From: Arthrinium phaeospermum
Lineage: Eukaryota; Ascomycota; Sordariomycetes; Amphisphaeriales; Apiosporaceae
Direction: 5' to 3'
DNA length: 64,000 nt
Assembly: GCA_006503535.1 (NCBI GenBank)
Contig: QYRS01000002.1
Location: 2,356,001-2,420,000 of the forward strand
Shown here: positions 44,484-55,800 of the stretch, in pieces
How positions within the stretch are numbered: position 1 is the first letter of the stretch
Layout of the letters: each line of letters starts with the position of its first letter
Translations under genes and position numbers: made by a program
Notes under the pieces: model-generated
Database searches by the model: none
What the model was told of the DNA's origin: nothing
What the model saw: the letters and a program-made list of their open reading frames with translations, nothing else

Positions 44484-47400
44484 ATTGGACATGCCCAGAC
44501 TGGCACAAGTTTTTCCTGTTTCTACCGTCCGCCTCGGGTTGCTGGTCAAGTCCACATGGGACACGGGATTTCGCCAGTCCTTTGAATCCTCCCATTGACG
44601 GCGAAAGCGCCGTTTCCACCAGATTACGCCGTGTTGTACCAATCACGGATCGTTCAATACCATTGGCACATTGCTCACTCGATCGGTATAGTGCCTGATT
44701 GGACAATTGACCTATATACAACTTACAGGAAGTATTGTAGGTAGGTGCTACAGCAGCGCTTTCACCATCAAAGAGATACCGCGTCCCATCTTCTGAGCTG
44801 CGTGAATGTCGAGAAGAATTCACAGCTTCGCCAGGAAAGACGCAGACGCGATCTCCTAGCCAGCCACCGATGGAAGGGTAACATCGCGGGGTTTGAGACT
44901 GTCTCTGCTACCTACCAAGTCGGTGATCTTGTTGGTTAGGGGGCCAGCTTCGATGAGTCCCGAATCTTCGGCACGGCCATCTTTATTTCATGCAGACCCT
45001 CCTTTTGACAGGCGGGGGACCCGTACACGATCAATCAAGGAGTGTCGATCACCCACAAGGCGTCAGCCGCTCCGTAAAACTCTTTACAGGAGCCCCCCGC
45101 GCATGAAGCGTTTGCTTGACAATTCTTGGTCCCTGAAGGGCGGCTGTGCTGCGGGCGTTGGGCGACGTCAGGGGGTTGCCGTGTTTGAGGTGCCTGGGGA
45201 CGGCATCCACCTGCCTTGGTGTCAGGTCGCTCGCTCGGTCTTCCCCAGGCCAGGCTTCTGGCAAGGCGATGGAATATCGCCGAGAATGGACGGATCGTGG
45301 GCTCTTTTACGTCATGGGGGGAGCAGGTACGGGAATTATCACATGGAGAAACCGCACAAGATTTTGGCAGTTAGGCCGGGCCGCGCTGTAGCCGCCGCCT
45401 CCGTGTGTCCTGGGTTACTTTGGCAAGCCTTTTTCTGATACAGGAGAGGTGTATTCTGTACGGAGTATGGTGGTGTTCGATGCAGTCGCATACCGGCTGT
45501 CATCCATGGTATATACTACGATTTGGATACATATATGCGTGCAGGATGCCAAATGCGAAGAACCAACGTGGCTGAACCTGATCATCTCCGAGCATTATCT
45601 ATCCCAGAAGCCAATCGCGATAGTTTGGGGGTTGGGGCATGGTATTGAAACAACAAGCAGGCTGGGCACAGCCTCGCAGCAACAGTTGGCCGGACTGTCA
45701 GGGGACAGACAAGCTTGACCAAAAATGTCCGATCTTGGTAAACTGCAAGGCCATTTCACTGCATAAACCGCTCGATCTGACGCGTGTATTCAGCTTTGTC
45801 ATATGGTGGCATGTAACGCAGGTTACGCAAATACGCAAATACTGAAGGTTCGTTTACCGTTTTACATGGATGTTAGCCTAATAAGCTGGTAGGTCACTTG
45901 GCCTTCAAGTGCATGGCTTACAGCCTCCAACATGTCCTCTTGGCCTCGGATTGTTTGTGAATACGGATAGTATGCCGTGGTTTCCCATTGTAAGTACATA
46001 AGTATTTGAGATGTGAAAGCCCCACCAATCGGTAGGCCGGCAGGGAAAATCTTGTCGACATGGTGGTGCCGAGATACTTAGCCTTGAGCCGGGCTCGCTA
46101 GTGGGCTTTCCGTGCAGAACCCATCGATTGATTGTCACGGCGGCCCATATGCTATCTTCGCTCGTGAGAGAAGTATATTGGAACAACTGCGGTTGCAATC
46201 ATAACAGCAGCGCATAGGTTTGTCACAGAGTCCAGCTGGTTATTATTAGTTTTGCCAAACAAAATACTTACCTCAGGCGCGCGCAATGACCCTTCTCGTT
46301 TCATATGGTTTTTAGGGTCAACTCCTTTTCCAGGGTCTTCGTCTGTGAGAAGGAAACTGCCCACAGACGGCCGGGTGGAGCGGATTTGGAAACAAGCGAC
46401 AAGCCACTATTGGTCACTATCTCGCCCGCTCGGTATTCTAGAGAGGCCATCGTCATTTCGGGTGGACGAGTACTGCACCGGGGGTGCCCCTCGTGCATTT
46501 CTCTTTTTTCTTTTTTCTTGTAGGGTGGATATTGCTGAGGTAAGTGGCCATGCGAGATTTCTGGATGATGGGGATTGCGCAGATCGAGAATAGGAGAATT
46601 CTCGACCAATGAGAAGAGGAGCGCATAGGGCGAGACTTATGCCAAATCTCTTTTGCTTTCCGTATCGTCCCCCAACAACAGTAGCAATCCCTGGACCTCC
46701 GGGCATATTCTGGAATAACACAGTTTCAAACCTTTCTTGTTTTCATGCTATGCAGAACTTTGCATACTACGTCAATCAGCCCAGTTGTCACCGTCACCAA
46801 TCATGGCTTTCCGGTCCAGGCTGGAGAGAAATTGAAGGCGGGCGCAATGCCTTCGTGTTGAGATCATGGCGCCGGAGCGACACAGTTCGTAAGGCGCCAC
46901 CGCATTAGAGTGGACGAGACTGGCTGGACCATGGTTGTTTTGTTTGTTGACGACGATAACAGATGCCGATGCCGATACAGACTACCTACCTAGATCTTCT
47001 GGAATGCAGTACCACAAAAGAGCTGTGCCTGCCTAGAGTTTTGGCCGTTATGTCATTCTGGAGAGTTTTGTGTCATCCCATCCTTGAGGAGGATCGTGTC
47101 TCTCCCTCTCCCGTTCCGGGAGCAAGCGAGTCAGTCGCCGACTGCCATGGATGTGTCTTAGATGAGGTAATGCACATAGATAAGGTATGCATTGCATCTG
47201 TTTGTTTTTGTTCAAGACACTTGTCTGCTCGGTCTCAGTTGATCATCCGCCATGGCTATTACTGGCCAAAGCTGCGTGTGCAGGGACGAGAATGGTAACC
47301 CACCGCTGTACGAGCGTTTATGTCCCAGACTCACTGACTCTACGTGCCCTCTTCGTTCTTATATCAACAGCGTTCATCGCTCTTTTGTCTTTTGGTGTTT

Positions 47401-49418
47401 CCCGGAACTTGCAGTAGCGCAAGCCTAGAGGCTGTAGCCGATTGGAGGAGGGCATGAGTGCTGCGGCATCCTTGATCAACCTAATTTTAAAATGCCTGAC
47501 GCCTTGCCCAGTTCAGCCTAAGCCGACTCGATGCGTATCCCTGCCAGGCCCAGCCGCCCTTTCACTTCGAAATGGGCAGTTCGTCCTGAACTAGGGCCAT
47601 ATCCACGGCGTGTACCTGCGTTGGAGGGTGATATTGTATCGAGGACACCGGCGGACATGAATCATTGTCTCGTCGCCGCCGGCGTTCCTGCAGAAAAAGC
47701 AAACGCCCGCAACTTGACTCGTTCGGCGGGATCAATGACCAGATTGACGGTGCCAGACTTCGCCAATTCATCGGTCCCGACTAAGGAAGGCCTGGACTGC
47801 GCGTACAGTAGTAGAACATCTTCTCTCGTCTGATGTTGTGTGGATATCCTATTGGCAAGATGGATATCAATTAAACCATGGACCATGCATTCCCCTCAAT
47901 CCATCAATCGCCAAGCTGGAGCTGCCCATAGAAAAGCTCAAGTGCTCAAGCTATCATGTTCTAATACAGTAGCCTTAGGAGCCATAGCTGTTCAGCCGCG
48001 AGCGAACCAAGATGCCCTTGCGAACGATGGAACCTAGTGCTCGCTGTTGTTCAAGTACAGTATGTAGACCGCGGCGCTTGCTGGCTCTGGCTCTGGCTCT
48101 GCGCGCACACGCCGTCAGGTAGGCCACCCTCCTCAACGGCCCTCTGATCTCGGCTCGCTTGTCGCTTTGCATTGGGCTTGGTGGTCATGATCTGTGCTGC
48201 TGCTCTTGCATCCATTTCATACCTATGTACTCCGTATCGTCCGTTGATTTATGCTTGCTCCCTGCTACTCCATCGCGCCGGGACCATACCGACCTACCTG
48301 GGCATGCTAGCTACGTTACCCAGACAGATTAGGTCGTAGGCCACTGCATGCCTGCCCATGCTGCCCTGTCCGGGCTGTCCTGACTGTGCTTTCGCTCTTT
48401 TTGCAGTGCTTCCCCAATTGTTTCTCAAGAACGGAGGAGCTCTTGATTCCCTCTTTCCCACACCTCACCCTCTCTCTCTCTCCCACCCTCACCCTCACCC
48501 ACCAAGGAAAGGTCGTCAAGTTCGCATTACACCGCCGCGACCTATCGCAGCTGGTGACCCTGACCTGCACCAACTAATTCCTCCACCCCACCACCTATTG
48601 TCTTATTTGCGTTATGTCCCGTAATATTTCGTAGTCTTTTTTCTTCACCGTTCACTTGACCTGCCACTGGACTTGTTTTCAAGTCCACAATACCTACCTA
48701 CCGCCCAGCTCGCAAGGTACGGGTCGGTCACGGTCTAAGACGAGAAGGGCCATCTGCCGCCAAGTGCACACACCGGAGGTCTCTTCTAGTTTCACTCACT
48801 ATCAGCGCGCGCGCGCCTGTGAAGTAGAATCGAAACAGCGTCAAGCACGACTTCAAACTTATTTTTTCGCTCGTTGTTTAGAAGCAGGCCCAGTCTGGAC
48901 TTTGTGTCGCCTTTCCGTTCGTTCTTGGTTTCTGTGTCACACTTTCCCCTACCACATACATTCGTTCTTGCTCTTCAGCGCAACAGTCATTCCCGACACC
49001 GACAAGAAGCTCCCGCTGCTTCCTAATTCTCAGTCAACACCTAGTCATCCCAACGACGACGCAATCATTCACTGACAATACACGTCTCTACAATCCTCCT
49101 TCGCAACATTTCACCTGGTCACGAAGAGAGTTTTTTGGTTACGATTACGGTTAATGACTATTAATCCCATTCCATCTTCCCCAGAAGAACAATCAGAATA
49201 AAATCACAAACATTTCAATTCCGCGGCACCCTTCCATCACGCAAATCGGACAAGGATATCCCACATAAACGGCTTACCTGGGGACCCCTGGAATTGCCCA
49301 GCTCTGTTCACACATGAGGTGCTGAGCAATTGTGGTGCCCGAAACTCATGCAATCGCTGCTACAGTGATTACCAAAACCTTGGAGGATCACAGGCCTCAA
49401 CAACCTGCACACCAAGAA
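44484..49418. other. Longest gene-free stretch in the window
   Basis: About 4.9 kb with no gene I can support on either strand. Open frames are short, overlap in opposite directions and show no domain, signal peptide or consistent splicing. It holds two exact TACGGAGTA/TACTCCGTA elements (45459-45467, 48228-48236), a CTGGCT triple repeat (48081-48098), a GC-alternating patch near 48805 and, at the right end, a long pyrimidine-rich leader for the SH3 protein gene. Decayed mobile DNA or an unrecognised non-coding RNA is possible but not shown. Confidence 0.5.
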
Positions 49419-51425
49419 ATGGATACACCACAACACCAGGAAGCCCGCACGATGGGCGAGAGGAAGCGAGGGAGAGTCGGAGGTAGGACTCCAAGCACGA
49501 AAGTTATACTGGCGTCGGTTCTTGCAGCTGCGTCGCCGGCCATGTCGCAAAACGGTTGCGTCTCTTTAGCAGGCTCCAAGACATGCCCAGCTTTCTCGTC
49601 CGCCTCGGTCTCGACGGGAAGCTATTTAATTGGATTATAGTGAGTTGTACTCGGGCTCAATCGGTTCGATATAAGCTAACCGGCATAGCCCATTCCTCAA
49701 AGATGTTACGGATCGCGCCTCATTTGACGAGCAACTCAACTCGTATGTCCGTACAAGCTATGTCGAGTCCAAGTGAGTGTGCACTGCGGTTCCGTCTCGA
49801 AAATGCTCTGAAAGACTGACCCGGAACAGGTACCAACAATTACTCGGCTGCGGCAATATCAACCTGTTAAACACGACCAACCTCTACGCACGCTTCACCA
49901 CGTCCGTCATATGCAATGCTATCGTGCAAAACTCAATTCAGGAATGTAGTCTCACGGGTAATGCCGCACGACCTCTGTGCGCCGACTCTTGCGTAAGTGA
50001 TTGAAGAGAACCTCCGGGTTTGGATTAGGGACTGACACATCTTTCCAGGCCGACTACGCCCAAAGCGAAGCATTAGTCGCGTCTGACAAGTCCCTCTGCT
50101 CAAACCCTAATGGCAACTCACAGAATCAGATCCGAGCCGATTTCACTAACTGTGCGCTACCGGCCAATTCTCTTTCGAGTTCGAACTGCATCCAAGCCAG
50201 CGACAACGAGCCTCAGAATTGTGGATATAGCGACAGCACCATTGGACTCTGCTCCTACTGTGCTGCAGGAGGTATTAACTCGACCGATACATGCTGCTAC
50301 AACTCCAAGATCGATACCAGATGTGCTGGCGTTGTCCTGCCTGCGATCACGCCGGTCATGACTTTCCCACCCATGCCTACGAACACGAACGGGTCGACGC
50401 CTGCGCCAGAATCGAACCAGAGCAACAGTGGACTGAGCGGCGGCGCCATAGCTGGCATCGTGATCGGATCGGTGATTGGCCTTGCCCTGCTCGCTTTCTT
50501 GTTGTTCTTGTGCATCAGACTTTCGCGTCGGAGAGGCAATAGCCAGAAGGGGAGCGTCTTCAACCAGCCCGCACCATCGAGAGCAGGTGTAACGACCGCG
50601 CAGTCACAACCGATCTCCGAGAAACGCCCAACGACAGCACCCCAAGGATACGAAATTCTCCCCGGAGGTCGAATCGCTCGCATGTCCGCTTTAGAGGGAC
50701 ACTCAGGTGACTCGCCGTCACGACATGGTGGCTCGCGGCACGGGGCATCGCGACATGGATTATCCTCTGCTGGTGGCGCTGCTGCTGCAGGGGCTGCCGC
50801 TGGATACATGGCCTCGAGAAGACGAGGCGACAACCACTCTTCATCGGATGAATACGGCGATAGTCCACGGTCCGAAACCCGCGCCGGTGTGCTACGACCT
50901 CCGCCCATGACATCCCGTAGGAACGGGTCTCTGTCGAGCGGCTCCATATTGATTGGTGAAGACCCGCAGTCGCCAACTAGTGCCGGCGGCATGTCTTTGG
51001 GTGGTGTCGCTAGTCAGCAATCCGAACAACTTCCATTCTTCAAGGACTACTATTCGCAAGACGACATCCGCCCGGGAGACCGCGTCGCTGTACTCTGGGC
51101 ATATCAGCCACGCGCTGTCGACGAGTTCGCGTTGGAGCGTGGCCACATGCTGAAGGTCGTAGGCATATGGGACGACGGTTGGGCTACAGGAGTAATGGTG
51201 GACGAAATGGCGGACGAATGGGAAGCACGACGACAAGCGCAAAGGGATAGTGGGGTGTCCCACACATCAGGGCGCATGCGGGAGACTTCACCCACCGCCA
51301 GTGGAGAGATCAAAGCGTTCCCCCTCGTTTGCGTTTGCCTTCCTGAGCATTGGAGGAAAACAATCGAGGGCGACGGGTCTACAGAGGCCGGGTCCAGCGC
51401 CCATCCGGGAAGCCAGTGGACATGA
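49419..51425 (+). CDS. Fus1-like type I membrane protein with C-terminal SH3 domain
   Basis: The 614-residue protein has exons 49419-49639, 49689-49772, 49830-49992 and 50049-51425; introns are 49-57 bases. A basic N-terminus and hydrophobic stretch (KVILASVLAAASPAMSQ) form the signal sequence. An outer domain with about 15 cysteines (e.g. LLGCGNINLLN, SYCAAGG, DTCCYN) runs to residue 275. A Gly/Ser-rich stalk follows, then a transmembrane helix (AIAGIVIGSVIGLALLAFLL) and the RRR stop-transfer. The cytosolic part is disordered, Ser/His/Arg-rich, then has an SH3 domain (GDRVAVLWAYQPRAVDEFALERG...DDGWATG) and a conserved FPLVCVCLPEHW. This layout resembles yeast Fus1, which acts in cell fusion; for filamentous fungi a cell-surface scaffold role is inference. 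The start at 49419 was chosen for context; 49452 is also possible. Confidence 0.82.
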
Positions 51426-52777
51426 ACCTGATACCCATCCAGAGTGTTGCTCACTGCGGCCTCCTTGAGATAAAACAAAACAAAACATACAGTTCGCATT
51501 GCTCCGGCGTTGTTGGGTTTTTGGCTTGCACTCGGGGTCGCCCCATCTTGACGGCGCTTCCCACTTGTTTCGTACACGAATTCTGTCCAGGACGCTTCGC
51601 GACCTTTACTTTGCGGCTTGCCGACACGCTACGCGGATACATTTTCGGCGGTGGCCGACTCTCCTGCGAATAGATACGACAACGATACGCTTAATGTGTT
51701 TTGTTATAGACGACCTGTTGGTTTTTATTTTGACAAATCCACACTTCGCCAGGGCTGCCTGCCGCCTCGATGGTTGCCTCCGTCGCGCCTACTCTGGTGG
51801 TGTCTACGTGCCTCCGCATGGCACGATGTGTCAAACGTAGACTGGCTACGTTCCCATCCACGGCGCCGGTCATGTCGAGCACCTTCTTGTTTCCCTTCTT
51901 TGTTTAACGTTATATACCCGGTGATGCCACTTGGCTCCCTTTGATGCCCATTGATACGGACGAACTTGCGACAGAAGGACTTACACTGTGCTGAAGCATG
52001 GTAGGTCCAGGGCCAAGTCGAACGGAGGATGACATGTTTATGAGAGATAGATGATATTAAATCCCAGGGGACGATGCTTGAATGATTCGAACATATGCAT
52101 AGTATCGCCTGTTTTTGGCTGTTTATACTACATACCCTTACATACCAGTTGAATGCAAACACTTACCCCGATGATCATTCTTAACTATTCGCGAAATCCG
52201 TACTCAGCCGACCTTGCTATGTAGAAGGATGAATGCTGGAATGAGGTAACAGTAACTCATCACCCATGCCTTTGGCGGCGGTGCAAATGCTGCATTTTCT
52301 GACATGAGAAAAAGAACATATGCATACATGCTGGAACTTCCGGATCCGCAACTGGCTGGCTGATGTTGAAGCGTGCAGGTGAAGCTTGGATCCTTGTCAA
52401 ATCGGTCTGGGCCCCGGCGTTACGTCAGGGCCGATCAGCTGCGCATCAATTGGCGGGACAGCTGGAGCTGTTGCAGTCACCTAGCTCCGACCGTTTGTAG
52501 GTACCTACTCAGGCAGACAATCCGGTGCGGTCCTTGTAAACCATCTATCTACCATACCATTCGTTTGCCTCTTCAAGTTCTTCCAAAAGAGAAAACTGCC
52601 CTCTTGGAATCTGCCTTGTCATTTATTTTACAGCCGCAGAGTCACACGGTGATGCGTCATCTGCTCCTGCCAGGAGAAGGATGAGCTGCTGCGCTCCCTC
52701 CAGCGCGACCTCACCAGCTTCGACCTCACCGACTCGTCGTAGCCAATCCTGATGCAAGTTCTCTTGCGCTCTTCAAC
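51426..52777. other. Intergenic region, promoter of VPS15
   Basis: 3' UTR of the SH3 protein gene and leader of the Vps15 gene. Open frames here are short and lack domains. An overlapping upstream ATG precedes the Vps15 start. Confidence 0.5.
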
Positions 52778-52871
52778 ATGGGTCAAAGCTACTCCCTTAC
52801 CATGCCGTATGCCGGCCAGGCGGGAATCGACGTGCCAGAGCTGTCGGACCTGGTCCACGAGAAGTCGATGA
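52752..52871 (+). promoter_or_regulatory. Upstream open reading frame overlapping the VPS15 start
   Basis: An ATG 26 bases before the Vps15 ATG opens a frame of 39 codons plus stop that runs out of frame through the Vps15 start. If the transcript begins above it, scanning ribosomes would need to bypass it (context T at -3 is weak). Confidence 0.45.
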
Positions 52872-55800
52872 ACAGCGCCCGTTTCATGAAGAGTATACGG
52901 GCCCGAAACTACCATGGCCTCCTCCTCGCCAAAGTCACCGTTAAACCCCACACTCCCATGTCCCTCAAGTCCTACGGCGACAAGATCATGCGCGAGCGCG
53001 ACAAGCTCAGAGACGTTCCCAACGCCCTCGGCTTCGAGCGCGCCTTCGAGACCGAAACGAACGCCTACCTTCTGCGTCAGTGGCTGTACAGCTCGCTCTA
53101 CGATCGGTTATCGACGAGGCCCTTCCTAGAAGACATCGAGAAGAAATGGATCGCATTTCAGCTGTTATGCGCTCTGCGCGACTGTCATGCGAGGGATATT
53201 TATCACGGCGATATCAAGACGGAGAATATTCTGGTCACGTCTTGGAACTGGCTATACTTGACGGATTTCACCGGCTCCTTCAAACCCGCTCGCTTGCCGG
53301 ATAACAACCCAGCCTTATACTCCTACTTCTTCGACATATCGACCCGCCGTACATGCTATATCGCACCCGAACGGTTTCTCGGTCCCGAGGAGGAGTCCAA
53401 CGAGGATGATGGGATCACCTGGGCAATGGACATATTCAGTGCAGGCTGCGTCATTGCCGAACTCTTCCTCGAGACGCCCATCTTCACACTGAGCCAGCTG
53501 TACAAATACCGCCGGGGCGAGTTCGACCCTGTTATTTCCCACCTCAGTCGCATACCCGACCAGGGCCTGCGCGAGATGCTCTCAAGCATGCTGTCTCTGG
53601 AGCCGGAAAAGCGCTACTCTGCTGAGCAATACCTCGAGTATTTCAAAGGCAGAGTGTTCCCGGAATACTTTTACAGCTTCCTACATCAATACATGGAACT
53701 GATCACGGACCCCTCATCCGGTCGTGCCCCGATCTCGGGCCCGGCAAAGAACCTTGGCGAGGCTGACGAGCGGATAAACCGAATCTATTTCGACTTCGAC
53801 AAGATCTCGTACTTTCTGGGGTACCAGGACAAGAAAACATCGCCGGAGACGGCTCGCTTTACTCCAAGGCTGGGTCTTGGCCTTTTCCCAGTGCGGCTAA
53901 ATATTCCCAATAATGAACATTATACATCCGTCACTCCCCAACCTGTTGCTGATGATGGTAACCTTGTCTTTCTTTCCGTGGTGGTAGCATCGCTGCGGAA
54001 CGCTGCCCGTTCCGCCCCAAAAGTCAGGGCGTGCGACCTCTTGCTGGCCTTTGCAGAACGCTTGACCGATGAGGCCAAGTTGGACCGGGTTTTGCCGTAC
54101 CTCATGATGCTTCTGAACGACGAAGTGGACATAGTGGCTATAGCGGCGCTGCGCTCGGTAACCGAACTTCTAGCCATGGTCACAGTCATCACGCCCGTAA
54201 ACGCACATGTGTTTCCAGAATACATAATTCCGCGAATGCAGGTATTTCTAACTGGTGCTTCGCGGCTCCCGTCGGTGGGTAAGGAGCGCCGAGAACCAAC
54301 GCCCTTGACGAGAGCTACATATGCGTCTTGCCTTGGCAGGCTAGCCACCACGGCCTCGAGGTTCTTGACCATGACAAACATACTCAAGGAAGAAGGGTCC
54401 ATCTCAATGGCTGATCCCGAAGTGGAAGGAGGCAGTGATGCAGAGACCGCCTTCGTCACCCTGTTCGATAATTCTAGGAAAGAGTTAGCAAGGCTGTTCG
54501 AGGCGCACGCGAAGGCTCTGGTAGAAGATGGTGATGCATCTGTTCGCCGGGCATTCCTGAGCTCTGTCCCGGAGCTCTGCAAGTTTTTCGGGGAGGCGGA
54601 ATCGAACGACATCATCCTGACACATCTTAATACGTATCTCAACGATAAAGATTGGATGCTGAAGTGTGCTTTCTTCGACACCATCGTGGGCATCGCCACC
54701 TACTTTGGAAGTACGAGTTTGGAAGAGTTCAACCTTCCCTTGATGGTCCAGGCACTCACAGATCCCGAGGAACACGTCGTCCAGGCAGCACTGCATTCCC
54801 TGGCCGAGCTTGCAAACCTGGGTCTCCTGTCTCGGACGAAGACATGGGAGCTGATAGATATCGTGGGACGCTTTACTGTGCATCCCAACATATGGATTCG
54901 CGAGTCAGCCGCAGAATACTTGGCCAATTCAACGAAACATCTTTCTCAGTCCGACAAAAGGTGCATCATCTTACCACAGATCAGACCCTTGTTGAAGAAC
55001 GCCATTATTCCCGAGTTTTCTGAACTTGGTCTTCTTGCCGCTCTGAAGAAACCGCTAACCCGCACAGTCTTCGACCAAGCCATGGTATGGGCCCAGAAGA
55101 CAGAGAAGGGGCTATTCTGGAAGGCTGTGATGAGGCAGAGACAGTCAACTTTCAACCTTTCCTCGACGGGCGTGGCATCCAACTCACGCGAACCGCAGCC
55201 CCTTTCAATGAGCCGGGTATCTAAGAACGAAGAAGACGAGCAGTGGCTCTCACGTCTGCGTAACTACGGCATGGCGCAGGGGGACGAATTCAAGCTGCTG
55301 GTGCTCCGGGAGTTTATTTGGCGTTTAAGTCGGATGAAGAGCAACCCATCTGCCAATGACGGAACATCTACTGGACTGAGCGACATTATCCAGCTGCATG
55401 ATCAGATGAAGTGCCCGATTCAAAACATACTTTTTGACGAAGCACCCTCGCTAGACGATGCTTCTAGGCTACCCATCGACAGTCCGGCAGATCAGGGCAA
55501 AGGGCCATATACGATAGCTGATGCTCTTATGGATGCGTCTATGACCATTGATGAGCCCGTCGGAAGAAGGCGGCGTGCTGCTATAAACAGCCATCGGTCA
55601 AGGCTCAGTGGCCAGGGGGATGCGATCTCTCCCCGTGCCACTATAGACAGGGGCACCATGTCCCCAACGCGCCTGCAGCCCGGGTCGCCAACTGATGGCC
55701 GTGCTAGCTTCGATGAATCTAGGCGGGCGTCCTCAGCCTCACGTGGGCGCACATCGGTCAGGGATGACGACGTGTCTTCGCAGGACCGGCCGTTCTCCGC

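Noticed and set aside
44893..45438. 181-codon plus-strand frame in the large gap
   Set aside because: Arg/Gly/Pro-rich without motif, overlapping frames on both strands, no convincing start or terminator context.
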